Shown: positions 47,801 to 56,978 of the stretch, piece after piece
Numbering within the stretch: the first letter of the stretch is position 1
Layout of the letters: every line of letters begins with the position of its first letter
Assembly: GCA_947167135.1 (NCBI GenBank)
Contig: CAMVGV010000008.1
Coordinates: 1-64,000, forward strand
DNA: 64,000 bases
Direction: 5' to 3'
Origin: an uncultured Lachnospiraceae bacterium
GTDB lineage: Bacteria; Bacillota; Clostridia; Lachnospirales; Lachnospiraceae
Program-made: the position numbers and the translations under genes
Notes under the pieces: generated by a model
Told to the model about the DNA's origin: nothing
The model's database searches: none
Seen by the model: only the letters and a program-made list of their open reading frames with translations

Positions 47801-49969
47801 ATGGATGTAGGCCAGTATTTAGGTATTTTCCTGGATGAATCCCAGGAACACATTCAGGCACTTAATGACAACCTTCTTACTCTGGAGCAGGATCCGGAGA
47901 ACGAGGATTCCATTAACGAGATATTCCGTGCCGCACATTCACTTAAGGGAATGGCGGGAACAATGGGATATAAGCGCCTGCAGAGACTTACGCATGACAC
48001 CGAGGATGTCTTTTCGGCGATCCGCGGCGGTCAGATGAAGGTCACTTCAAATCTCATCGATATCCTTTTCCAGGCACTGGATGCCATACAGGGATATGTG
48101 GATACGATAAGGGATTCCTCCGACGAAGGCGAGGATGACAACGAATCCATTATAGCCGAGCTGAATAAGTTCCTTCAGGGCGGCGGCGCACCGGCTTCGG
48201 AGGGCGGCGGGGCGGCTGCTGAAGCTGCAGCTCCCGATGCGGCGGAAAATCCGGAAGCTGCAGACGGCGATAAGGCTGTTTACAGGACCATTGTTCTGGA
48301 AGAGGCCCAGAAGGATGTGATGAAGGATGCCATTGTGGCGGACAAGAAGGTGTACGGCTTCACGGTTTACATCGATGAGAACTGTATGCTGAAGGCTGCC
48401 AGGGCTTTTCTGGTGTTCAAGGCTATTGAAGAGATGGGCGAGATCATTGTCAGCGACCCTTCCTCACAGGATATAGAGGATGAGAAGTTTGATTTCTCAT
48501 TCAGTATCTTCGTTATCACCAGCGAACCCATGGATAAGATCGTGGCTGCCATTAAATCCGTATCCGAGATAGAAGAGGTTTGCGGAGAAGAATATAACGA
48601 GGAGATGGTAGACAATAACGGTACTTTACCGGAAGAGGCAGAGGCTTCCTCCGCAGAGTCGGTACAGGAGGCCGGAGGCGAGGATACGGCAGCCGCTACA
48701 GAGAGTGCAGAGGTTTCCGTTGAGCATGCTGCGGCAGCTCCCCATACCGAGACGGCTGCCTCATCTTCAGCATCAAAGAAGGCCGCTCCCGCCAAGAAGC
48801 CGGTTGCGAGCCAGACAGTCCGTGTGGATATCGAGAAGCTGGATGTTCTGATGAATCTGGTTTCCGAGCTTATAATTGCAAAGAATGCCCTTGTTTCTTC
48901 GGCAGCACAGATGTCGGGCGGCTCCAATTCGGAGAGTCAGGTTATTACCGAGAACGTTGAATATCTGGAAAGCGTTACCACAAACCTTCATGAATCGGTT
49001 ATGAAGGTCAGGATGGTACCTATAGAGAGCGCGCTCCAGAGATTCCCCAGAATGATAAGGGATCTGGAAAAGAAGCTCGGCAAGCGTATGCAGCTCACTA
49101 TCACCGGTGAAGAGACAGAGCTTGACCGTACAGTGGTGGATCAGATAGGCGATCCCCTTATGCACCTCCTTAGAAACAGTGCGGATCACGGTCTGGAGAC
49201 TCCGGATGTCAGAAGCGAGAGAGGAAAGCCGGAAACCGGTTCCATTTTCCTCAATGCTTATCAGGAGGGTAATAACGTTATCATCGAAGTAGGTGACGAC
49301 GGTAACGGTATTGATGTAGAGGCTGTAAGAAGGAAGATAATAGAGAGAAACTTTGTCCCCGAAGAGCAGGCTCTGCAGATGAATGACAAGGAAGTGATCG
49401 ATGTTCTCTTTGATCCCGGCTTCTCAATGGCGAAGAAGGTTACGGATATTTCCGGAAGAGGCGTGGGTCTGGACGTTGTAAAGAGCAATATAGAGCAGCT
49501 CGGTGGAGATGTCGAGGTGAAGACAAAGCTTGGTGAAGGCTCCACCTTTATCGTCAGGCTTCCTCTCACCCTTGCCATTATACAGGCTCTTATGGTTCTC
49601 GTGGGCGGTGAGAAGTACGCCATTGCTCTCGGAAACATACAGACCATCGAGGATATACCTGTTTCAGAGATCAGACTTGTGGAGAATAAGGAAGTTATTC
49701 AGCTCCGCGGCTCTGTTATTCCCATTATCAGGCTTTCGGATATGCTGGATGCCCCCGAGATTGAGAGAAACAATGAGAACCTCATAATAGTTGTCGTAAA
49801 GAAGGGAGACAGCCTGGCCGGTCTTGTGGTGGATGAGCTTATGGGCCAGCAGGAAGTTGTTATCAAGTCCCTCGGAAAATATATCAACACAAGCAGGATC
49901 ATCAGCGGTGCCACCATCCTCGGAGACGGCGAAGTTGCACTGATCATTGATTCAAATGCACTGTTCTAA
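47801..49969 (+). CDS. cheA: Chemotaxis histidine kinase CheA
   Basis: HPT RAAHSLKGMAGTMGY; HLLRNSADHGLETPDVR; DISGRGVGLDVVKSNIEQLGG; C-terminal CheW-like. Confidence 0.98.
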   Translation: MDVGQYLGIFLDESQEHIQALNDNLLTLEQDPENEDSINEIFRAAHSLKGMAGTMGYKRLQRLTHDTEDVFSAIRGGQMKVTSNLIDILFQALDAIQGYVDTIRDSSDEGEDDNESIIAELNKFLQGGGAPASEGGGAAAEAAAPDAAENPEAADGDKAVYRTIVLEEAQKDVMKDAIVADKKVYGFTVYIDENCMLKAARAFLVFKAIEEMGEIIVSDPSSQDIEDEKFDFSFSIFVITSEPMDKIVAAIKSVSEIEEVCGEEYNEEMVDNNGTLPEEAEASSAESVQEAGGEDTAAATESAEVSVEHAAAAPHTETAASSSASKKAAPAKKPVASQTVRVDIEKLDVLMNLVSELIIAKNALVSSAAQMSGGSNSESQVITENVEYLESVTTNLHESVMKVRMVPIESALQRFPRMIRDLEKKLGKRMQLTITGEETELDRTVVDQIGDPLMHLLRNSADHGLETPDVRSERGKPETGSIFLNAYQEGNNVIIEVGDDGNGIDVEAVRRKIIERNFVPEEQALQMNDKEVIDVLFDPGFSMAKKVTDISGRGVGLDVVKSNIEQLGGDVEVKTKLGEGSTFIVRLPLTLAIIQALMVLVGGEKYAIALGNIQTIEDIPVSEIRLVENKEVIQLRGSVIPIIRLSDMLDAPEIERNNENLIIVVVKKGDSLAGLVVDELMGQQEVVIKSLGKYINTSRIISGATILGDGEVALIIDSNALF

Positions 49970-49987
49970 GAGGGGGAAGGTAAAGTT

Positions 49988-50452
49988 ATGGCTGACGAAT
50001 TAAGAATCATAGATAATGATGTTACCCAGTATATCGTTGTGGGGCTCGGCAATGAGCAGTACGGAATAGATATCAAGTATATCGACAATATCGTCCGTAT
50101 GCAGAGGATCACCAGAGTGCCCAAGAGCTCAGAGTATTTCCGTGGCGTCATCAATCTTCGTGGTGAGGTAGTACCCGTAATGAGTCTCAGGATAAAGATG
50201 GGACTTCCCGAGGATGAGATAACCGGCAAGAGCCGTATCATCATCCTGAAGGTTGATCAGAGCGGAAGTATCGGGGTACTGGTTGATGAGGTAAAGAAGG
50301 TTTATAACCTGAGAACCGATGATATCGAAGAGAATGTTTCACATGACAGTAAGAGCGGCGTACAGTCATTTATCAGTGGTGTGGGCAAGGTTGAGAACGG
50401 ACTGGTTTCTCTGCTGGATATTTCAACGATCATCGGAGAAGTGGATTTATAA
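49988..50452 (+). CDS. cheW: Chemotaxis coupling protein CheW
   Basis: YIVVGLGNEQYGIDIKYIDNIVRMQRITRVPKSSEYFRGVINLRGEVVPVMSLR. Confidence 0.97.
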   Translation: MADELRIIDNDVTQYIVVGLGNEQYGIDIKYIDNIVRMQRITRVPKSSEYFRGVINLRGEVVPVMSLRIKMGLPEDEITGKSRIIILKVDQSGSIGVLVDEVKKVYNLRTDDIEENVSHDSKSGVQSFISGVGKVENGLVSLLDISTIIGEVDL

Positions 50453-50476
50453 ATAACAATAAAAGGAGGATCCTTC

Positions 50477-51106
50477 ATGGCAGAATTGGATCTTAACCAC
50501 GTAGACGATATGTATTTTGATGTCCTGAAGGAGATCGGAAATATCGGAGCCGGAAATGCCGCTTCAAGCCTGGCACAGATGCTTCAGGCAAAGGTGGAGA
50601 TGAAGGTGCCGAGAGTTGAGCTTCTGGGCTTCAATCAGATCGGAGAAGCCATAGGCGGCGACGAGCAGATCATGGCAGGAATATATGTCCTTGTTCAGGG
50701 AGATATCACCGGAAGCATGATGTTTCTCCTGGAGCAGAAATCAGCTCAGCGGCTCATCGGAAATATGATGAGCGCGATGGGCATGGAACCCGGCGGCGGG
50801 GAAGTATTAAGTGAAATGGAACAGTCGGTTCTAAAGGAGATAGGAAATATAATTACCGGTGCGTATCTGAATTCGCTTTCCGCAATGACGAATCTGAAGA
50901 TAACCGAATCTGTTCCCGATCTCACTGTAGATATGGCCGGAGCCATACTATCTGTTCCTGCAATAGAATTCGGTATGGTTGGTGACAAGATGCTTATGAT
51001 ACAGACGGCATTCAGTAACGACGATGAGCTGAACGGATATTTTATCCTTGTTCCGGATCTGCCTTCATACAGCAAGCTACTGTCTGCCCTTGGAATATCG
51101 ATCTGA
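50477..51106 (+). CDS. cheC: CheY-P phosphatase CheC
   Basis: DVLKEIGNIGAGNAASSLAQML...EIGNIITGAYLNSLS (two D/ExxxN motifs). Confidence 0.96.
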   Translation: MAELDLNHVDDMYFDVLKEIGNIGAGNAASSLAQMLQAKVEMKVPRVELLGFNQIGEAIGGDEQIMAGIYVLVQGDITGSMMFLLEQKSAQRLIGNMMSAMGMEPGGGEVLSEMEQSVLKEIGNIITGAYLNSLSAMTNLKITESVPDLTVDMAGAILSVPAIEFGMVGDKMLMIQTAFSNDDELNGYFILVPDLPSYSKLLSALGISI

Positions 51107-51165
51107 TGATATAAAGTAAGAGTTTACGATATTCCGGGTTGTTTGCAGATATAGAGGTTGAAGAT

Positions 51166-51651
51166 ATGAGTGAGCTGATTAAAGTCGGGATGGCGGACTT
51201 GAAGCTCTGCCCAAAGGGACAGGGCATTACCACGCTGGGACTTGGATCCTGTGTGGGCGTTGCCATTAGGGATAAGGCTACCGGAAACGGAGGGCTTGCC
51301 CATGTGATGCTTCCTGACAGCACGGCGATCAGGAGTAATCAGAATATAGCGAAATTTGCGGATACAGGCGTAAAGGAGCTGGTGCGTCTGATGGAGCAGC
51401 AGGGAGGCAGCAGAGCCAGATTCACCGCCAAGATAGCGGGCGGGGCAAAGATGTTTGCCTTCTCCAATAATACGGCCCTGGTCAATGTGGGAGACAGGAA
51501 TGTGGAAGCGGTGAGAAAGGTGCTTGCCGAGCTGAGAATCCCCATCCTTGCCCAGGATACGGGACTGAATTTCGGTCGTACAGTTGAGTTTTTTCCGGAG
51601 ACGGGAGATTATATAATTAAGGCTGTCGGCAAACCGGTGAAAACCATATGA
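51166..51651 (+). CDS. cheD: Chemoreceptor glutamine deamidase CheD
   Basis: LGLGSCVGVAIRD, GLAHVMLPDS, KIAGGAKMFAFS, NFGRTVEF. Confidence 0.95.
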   Translation: MSELIKVGMADLKLCPKGQGITTLGLGSCVGVAIRDKATGNGGLAHVMLPDSTAIRSNQNIAKFADTGVKELVRLMEQQGGSRARFTAKIAGGAKMFAFSNNTALVNVGDRNVEAVRKVLAELRIPILAQDTGLNFGRTVEFFPETGDYIIKAVGKPVKTI

Positions 51652-52067
51652 GTGATGTGGCAGAGGTAGAAAATCAGGAAACAGCTCCTGAAGAACCACA
51701 GGACGAAAAAACAGAAGAGGAAAAACAGGATGAAGAGGAAGAGGTAGTCGAACCTCTTCATCTTCGTACAAAGACAGTTCCTACCATAGTAATGCTTTTC
51801 GGGGGAGGGGCTGCAGCCATATTTACCTTTGTCCGGCATGATCCGCTGCTCACGTCGCTGGAGATCATCTTTGTGGCTTTGGTCATCTTCCTTGTTCTCG
51901 GGGATATAATAAAGCTGCTTCTTGATACCATAGAGATAGAGCCTCCTGAGGAGAAGACGGGAGAAAAGGACAAGGTGATCGAGAGATCCTCCGGTGAGGA
52001 GGCAGGAGAGGCCGCTCCCGGCGCAGGTTCCGGGGAAGAGATAAGTACCGAGGAAATAGAAACATAA
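51648..52067 (+). CDS. Small acidic membrane protein between cheD and fliA
   Basis: Acidic N-terminus, two TM segments, Glu-rich tail; overlaps cheD by 4 bp. Confidence 0.8.
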   Translation: MSDVAEVENQETAPEEPQDEKTEEEKQDEEEEVVEPLHLRTKTVPTIVMLFGGGAAAIFTFVRHDPLLTSLEIIFVALVIFLVLGDIIKLLLDTIEIEPPEEKTGEKDKVIERSSGEEAGEAAPGAGSGEEISTEEIET

Positions 52068-52070
52068 GAT

Positions 52071-52844
52071 ATGGACGAGGTATCCAGAAAAAAGCTCTGG
52101 GACGGATATCTGAAAACGGGTGATCCGGCTCTCAGGGAAAAGATCATAGTTGAATATGCTCCTCTTGTAAAGGTGGTTGCCGGACGCTTAAGCATGTATC
52201 TCGGATACAATGTGGAATATGATGATCTGGTAGGTTATGGCATTTTTGGTCTGATAGATGCTATAGACAAATTCGATCTGACGAAGGATGTAAAATTTGA
52301 AACCTACGCATCCCTTCGGATAAGGGGCTCCATCCTCGATCAGATAAGGAAGATGGACTGGATCCCCCGGACTGTCAGACAGCGTCAGAAGAAGATAGAG
52401 CAGGCCATCAAGGACGTTGAAAGTGAAACCGGAAAGACCGCGTCCGATCAGGATATAGCAAAAAAGCTGGGCATAAGTGACGACGAGTATGCGGAGTGGC
52501 AGGCGCAGATGGCTGTCACTAACGTGGTTTCGCTGGATGAATTCCAGGAGGCCGGCGCAGAGGTTCCGGTAAAGGACGTGGCGGCACAGGACAGGATCCT
52601 GGGACCGGAAGAGGTGGTTGAGAAGGATGAACTGAAGAAGACTCTGGCTGAGTCTCTCACGCTCCTTACGGAAAAGGAACGGAAAGTCATTCTTCTTTAT
52701 TACTATGAAGAACTGACCTTGAAGGAAATAAGCAATATCCTTGAGGTTTCCGAATCCAGAGTTTCCCAGCTTCATGTAAGAGCATTGCAGAAAATGAAGA
52801 CCAAGCTTGGGAAATATATGGGACTCATTACAGATAAGGTCTGA
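52071..52844 (+). CDS. fliA: Flagellar sigma factor FliA/SigD (sigma-28 family)
   Basis: YDDLVGYGIFGLIDAIDKFD, ASLRIRGSILDQIRKMDWIPRTVRQ, region 4 LTLKEISNILEVSESRVSQLH. Confidence 0.96.
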   Translation: MDEVSRKKLWDGYLKTGDPALREKIIVEYAPLVKVVAGRLSMYLGYNVEYDDLVGYGIFGLIDAIDKFDLTKDVKFETYASLRIRGSILDQIRKMDWIPRTVRQRQKKIEQAIKDVESETGKTASDQDIAKKLGISDDEYAEWQAQMAVTNVVSLDEFQEAGAEVPVKDVAAQDRILGPEEVVEKDELKKTLAESLTLLTEKERKVILLYYYEELTLKEISNILEVSESRVSQLHVRALQKMKTKLGKYMGLITDKV

Positions 52845-52922
52845 GAGAATTGCTGAGGGGAAGGGGAGAAGAACTCTGAAAACAGGAACATAATAGAGAA
52901 GACAGTCACGAAAGGTATTTTT

Positions 52923-54521
52923 ATGGGTGATAGAAATGGCTATTTCAGACTGGAACTGGATGATAAGGGTACTTCGGTTATAATATATCCTCCTGAAGAG
53001 GGCGGAAAGAAGCTGGATCTAAAGGAACTGGAAGCCTACTTAAACAGGAAGAATGTGGACTACAGTGCCACCATGCTGAGATCTGCCATAGAACGGAATT
53101 CGGAGAGCAGGGTACTGCTGCAAAAGCAGCGGATTAGTGAGGTCAATGAGGAGACCTCCCTGAGAGTCAGCAGTGACGGGATGAAGGTGATATTCCGTTT
53201 TTATCCTCCCACAGACGGTGGGACAAGAGTTGACATAAATGAGATCAGGGGCGATCTTAAGGCGAATGAAATAAAGGCTGCCCTTAATGAAGAAGCCTTT
53301 AACGGTTTTCTGGCAGACAGGCAGTATTGCAAAAGCTATCTGCTGGTTGAGGGGAAGGAGCCGAAGGAGGGCAGTGACGGTGAGATCAGGTATCTTTTCA
53401 ATACCGATCCATCCAGAAAGCCTAAGGTTAATGAGGACGGCTCGGTAGACTTCTTCCATCTGAATACAGTGACTACCTGCGGGAAGGGTCAGGTTGTTGC
53501 GGAACGCACACCCGCAGTGCCCGGAGAGGACGGTTTTGATGTCTACGGTAAACGCATAGCTCCGAGACCGGTGAAGGATGCGAAATTCAGCTACGGTCCG
53601 AATATGCATGTTTCGGAGGACGGAACAAAGCTTATTTCCGATATTGACGGTCATATAAGCATCCTTCAGGGAAAGATATTCGTATCCGGGGTGCTTGAGC
53701 TTGAAAATGTGGATACCTCCACGGGAAATATAGAGGACTATGACGGGAATCTCCTTATCAAGGGAAATGTCATAGCGGGTTTCAGGGTTAAGGCTACCGG
53801 AGACATAGAGATCAAGGGTGTCGTGGAGGGAGCCTATGTGGAAGCCGGTGGACAGATAACCGTCGTCCGCGGTGTAAACGGGATGGAAAGGGGTGTCCTG
53901 AAGGCCGGAAAGAACGTGGTGGTAAAGTATATTGAAAACGCCACGGTGGAGGCCGGAAACAATGTTACCACCGAATGTATAATAAACAGCAGAGTGGTCG
54001 CCGGCAACGGGATTTTTGTGGACGGGAAGAAGGGCTTCATAAGCGGCGGCAACGTCAGGGCCCGTTATTCGATAGAGGCGAAGATAATCGGCTCCGATAT
54101 GGGCGGAGATACCAGCCTGGAGGTTGGCATTGATCCCGCAGTCAAGGAAAGATTTGTCGGGCTGAATAAGGAAAACGAGAATCTTGTTAAGAATGTAAAA
54201 AAAATACAGCCTGTACTTCTTGCCATGCAGCAGAAGATAAAAAAGGGAGAAAAGCTTTCTCCCGAGCAGGTGGCTCAGGTAAAGGCACTTTCACAGCAGC
54301 TTATCAGCTGTCAGACGAAGTATGAGGAGAATAAGAAGGAGCTGGAAGCGCTTACCGGGGATATGGAAGGAAGCGATGATGCGGTGATCGCCGTCAGGGA
54401 TGTTGCATTTGCGGGAACGAAGCTTGTGATCTCCGACTGCACAATGGTGCTTAAGAATGCATATAATTACTGCCGGTTCGTAAAGAAGCATGCTGAAGTC
54501 TGTATGATACCGTTTATCTGA
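52923..54521 (+). CDS. FapA family (DUF342) protein
   Basis: Polymerase-A-repeat-like core: GDIEIKGVVEGAYVEAGGQITVVRGVNGMERGVLKAGKNVVVKYIENATVEAGNNV. Confidence 0.9.
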   Translation: MGDRNGYFRLELDDKGTSVIIYPPEEGGKKLDLKELEAYLNRKNVDYSATMLRSAIERNSESRVLLQKQRISEVNEETSLRVSSDGMKVIFRFYPPTDGGTRVDINEIRGDLKANEIKAALNEEAFNGFLADRQYCKSYLLVEGKEPKEGSDGEIRYLFNTDPSRKPKVNEDGSVDFFHLNTVTTCGKGQVVAERTPAVPGEDGFDVYGKRIAPRPVKDAKFSYGPNMHVSEDGTKLISDIDGHISILQGKIFVSGVLELENVDTSTGNIEDYDGNLLIKGNVIAGFRVKATGDIEIKGVVEGAYVEAGGQITVVRGVNGMERGVLKAGKNVVVKYIENATVEAGNNVTTECIINSRVVAGNGIFVDGKKGFISGGNVRARYSIEAKIIGSDMGGDTSLEVGIDPAVKERFVGLNKENENLVKNVKKIQPVLLAMQQKIKKGEKLSPEQVAQVKALSQQLISCQTKYEENKKELEALTGDMEGSDDAVIAVRDVAFAGTKLVISDCTMVLKNAYNYCRFVKKHAEVCMIPFI

Positions 54522-54545
54522 TCTTATCGGTAATTGGAGAATATT

Positions 54546-54857
54546 ATGGCACTTAGTCCCATTGTTTTCAACGGAACAATAAATGCATCGCAGAATATTG
54601 CGGAGCTCAGAGCAAATGAAGACGGAAAAGTCAATGTAATGCAGGGTGAAGCTGCCAGACGTAATGAAGAGGATACGACGGACAAGCTGAGCCGTGTACG
54701 GGAAGCGGATGATGCCAATAACGACCAGAGAAAATTCGACTCCTCCGAAAAGGGAGACAATGAATACGCAGGAGACGGGGGCAGGCACCGCAAAAGGAAA
54801 GACAAGGACGGAACAGTACTTATTAAGGGTAAAGGTGGGTTTGATATAACGATATGA
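54546..54857 (+). CDS. Hypothetical protein, charged/disordered
   Basis: ORF with RBS, tightly spaced in operon. Confidence 0.7.
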   Translation: MALSPIVFNGTINASQNIAELRANEDGKVNVMQGEAARRNEEDTTDKLSRVREADDANNDQRKFDSSEKGDNEYAGDGGRHRKRKDKDGTVLIKGKGGFDITI

Positions 54858-55627
54858 CAGTAATGGGAATAGTGCTCCTCATCGTGGGAGCACTGCTTTT
54901 TATCGCAAGCTTTATGGTACCTGATAACAGAAGCGATGGCGGCAAGAGCTCAAAGGCTATGGGTATGAAGCTGGACCGGATGATAGACGAGCGTGTGGAG
55001 CAGGTGAAGGGCCGGCTTTCCGACGTTGCCGTGGCGGCCAGGGAAGAGGAAGAGCAGAGGGCAAAGCGGGAACTGGAACGCCTGACAAATGAAAAGATAA
55101 TGGCTATAGAGGACTATTCAAAGGTGGTGATGGATGAGATCGAAAAGAACCACCAGGAGGTCATGTTCCTCTATGATATGCTGGATAATAAAAGCTCTGA
55201 TCTTAAAAATACCATAAGGAAGGCCGATGCGGTCAGAAAAGAGCAGGAGAGCGTTTTTAAGGAGGGCGAAAGCGAGGACAGCAGTGAGCCCATCCGGGAG
55301 CTTCTCTACAATGGTGAAAAGGAAGAGGAAAGATCGCTTTCGGGAATGGACAGACTGAAGAACGCTATTGCAGGTCTGGGAGGCGGAGGAAAGGACAGCC
55401 TTCCTCAGGCTGACAGCACGGCCGGTGAGAATGTGCTTTCCGATATTCAGGATAAAGCAGACAGTGAGGAGCAGGGAGAATTGTCCAGGAACGAAAAGGT
55501 TCTTGAAATGAAAAAAAGCGGAATGGACAACGTGGATATAGCAAAGAGCCTTAATATCGGGGTTGGAGAGGTGAATCTCATAACCGATCTTTTCAGCGGT
55601 GAAGAACAGAACGGCGGTGAGTCATGA
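54854..55627 (+). CDS. DUF6115/SwrB-like protein (N-terminal TM, coiled coil, C-terminal HTH-like helix)
   Basis: Single TM, coiled coil, NEKVLEMKKSGMDNVDIAKSLNIGVGEVNLITDLF; position downstream of fliA. Confidence 0.65.
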   Translation: MTVMGIVLLIVGALLFIASFMVPDNRSDGGKSSKAMGMKLDRMIDERVEQVKGRLSDVAVAAREEEEQRAKRELERLTNEKIMAIEDYSKVVMDEIEKNHQEVMFLYDMLDNKSSDLKNTIRKADAVRKEQESVFKEGESEDSSEPIRELLYNGEKEEERSLSGMDRLKNAIAGLGGGGKDSLPQADSTAGENVLSDIQDKADSEEQGELSRNEKVLEMKKSGMDNVDIAKSLNIGVGEVNLITDLFSGEEQNGGES

Positions 55628-56445
55628 ATCTCCGGTCGTATTTAAGAGGAGCGGGTATCGGAATACTGATAACCGCCATTGTGCTTAGCTTCGGCGGAGG
55701 AAGCAGGACAAAGGCCATGTCGGATTCCGAGGTTATGGAACGGGCAAGGGAGCTCGGCAAGAGCGGCGGAAATGAGACACTTACCGAAGCCTATACCGTT
55801 GCCACTGCGCCGGAAATAGAGGCATTGGCAGAGCCCGTTAAGGAAGCGTCGGGCAAAGAGAGCGTGAGCGGATCAGAGCCCGTTAAGGAAGCGTCGGGCA
55901 AAGAGAGCGTGAGCGGATCAGAACCCGTTAAGGAAGCATCGGGCAAAGAGAGCGTGAGCGGATCAGAACCCGTTAAGGAAGCGTCGGGCAAAGAGAGCGT
56001 GAGCGGATCAGAACCCGTTACGGAAGCGTCGGGCAAAGAGAGCGTGAGCGAAGCAGAGGCAGTTAAGGAGCCCGGAGAAAAGAGTGCGGAAAATGTCATA
56101 GAGGAAGGCATACGGGATAATCAGACCACCGCTCTTAAATCAGATTTGACCGGAGAAGACAAGACAAAGTCGGAACTTCTTGCGGATGCGGCAGAGACCG
56201 AGGCCGGGGATCAGTCCCCGGTGACGGAAACAGATAGCGGATTTATCTCGATCCATGTAAATGCCGGATCCTCATCCTCGGCGGTTGCCAGGGAGCTTGA
56301 AAAAGCCGGTGCGGTGTCAAGTGCATCCCGGTTTGACGGCTTCCTGTGTGCAAACGGCTACGACAGAAGGCTGTCCACGGGAGACTTCCGTATCCCCCGG
56401 GGAGCATCTGATGATGAGATAGCAAGGATACTTATGAGGAGATGA
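55624..56445 (+). CDS. Membrane-anchored protein with 15-aa tandem repeats and C-terminal MltG/YceG N-domain-like (LysM-like) module
   Basis: ISIHVNAGSSSSAVARELEKAGAVSSASRFDGFLCANGYDRRLSTGDFRIPRGASDDEIARIL. Confidence 0.7.
   Translation: MNLRSYLRGAGIGILITAIVLSFGGGSRTKAMSDSEVMERARELGKSGGNETLTEAYTVATAPEIEALAEPVKEASGKESVSGSEPVKEASGKESVSGSEPVKEASGKESVSGSEPVKEASGKESVSGSEPVTEASGKESVSEAEAVKEPGEKSAENVIEEGIRDNQTTALKSDLTGEDKTKSELLADAAETEAGDQSPVTETDSGFISIHVNAGSSSSAVARELEKAGAVSSASRFDGFLCANGYDRRLSTGDFRIPRGASDDEIARILMRR
55831..56055 (+). repeat. Five 45-bp coding tandem repeats (EPVKEASGKESVSGS)
   Basis: GA(G/A)CCCGTTAAGGAAGCGTCGGGCAAAGAGAGCGTGAGCGGATCA x5, almost identical at DNA level. Confidence 0.95.
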
Positions 56446-56454
56446 TTTTACAGA

Positions 56455-56952
56455 ATGAAGATAATAGCCGCATATCCCTGCCTTGGGATGACGACCATCT
56501 GTGATCTTAATAAGGACAGGTGCATCAACAGGACATTTGATATAAAAAGATCCATCGAGGGGCTCAGCAGTACGGATACTGTGCGTTTTTTTGACTGCTG
56601 TGCCGAGATTATTGCCCTGCAGTACCGGAATAATCCCTATGATTTGATGTTTATAGACGACAATGACAGGCTGATAAAGAGACTGGGGAATGATCCGGAA
56701 ATAAAAAAGGATATGGTGCTTATTTATCCAAATGCTTCGGATATGAGCGTAGTGGAGGAATACCTCTTGAGGACAACCGAATTTTACGGTGCGGCCTGGG
56801 TGAAGGCCAATCTGGAGACCGAGCTTTTCCTTTTGCAGGACAGGATAAGGCACTTCAGAAATGAGGGTTTTGATATAAGGCTTACAAATCTGGTGCAGAA
56901 GCATATAGGGGATGTTTACAATCTTCCAAAGGGATTTGTGGCTCCCTATTAA
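56455..56952 (+). CDS. Hypothetical protein with degenerate P-loop-like N-terminus
   Basis: [23 protein letters not shown] resembles MKIIAxxPGxGKTT without the invariant Lys. Confidence 0.7.
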   Translation: MKIIAAYPCLGMTTICDLNKDRCINRTFDIKRSIEGLSSTDTVRFFDCCAEIIALQYRNNPYDLMFIDDNDRLIKRLGNDPEIKKDMVLIYPNASDMSVVEEYLLRTTEFYGAAWVKANLETELFLLQDRIRHFRNEGFDIRLTNLVQKHIGDVYNLPKGFVAPY

Positions 56953-56978
56953 AAACAATAATTACAGAGGAGGATAAA

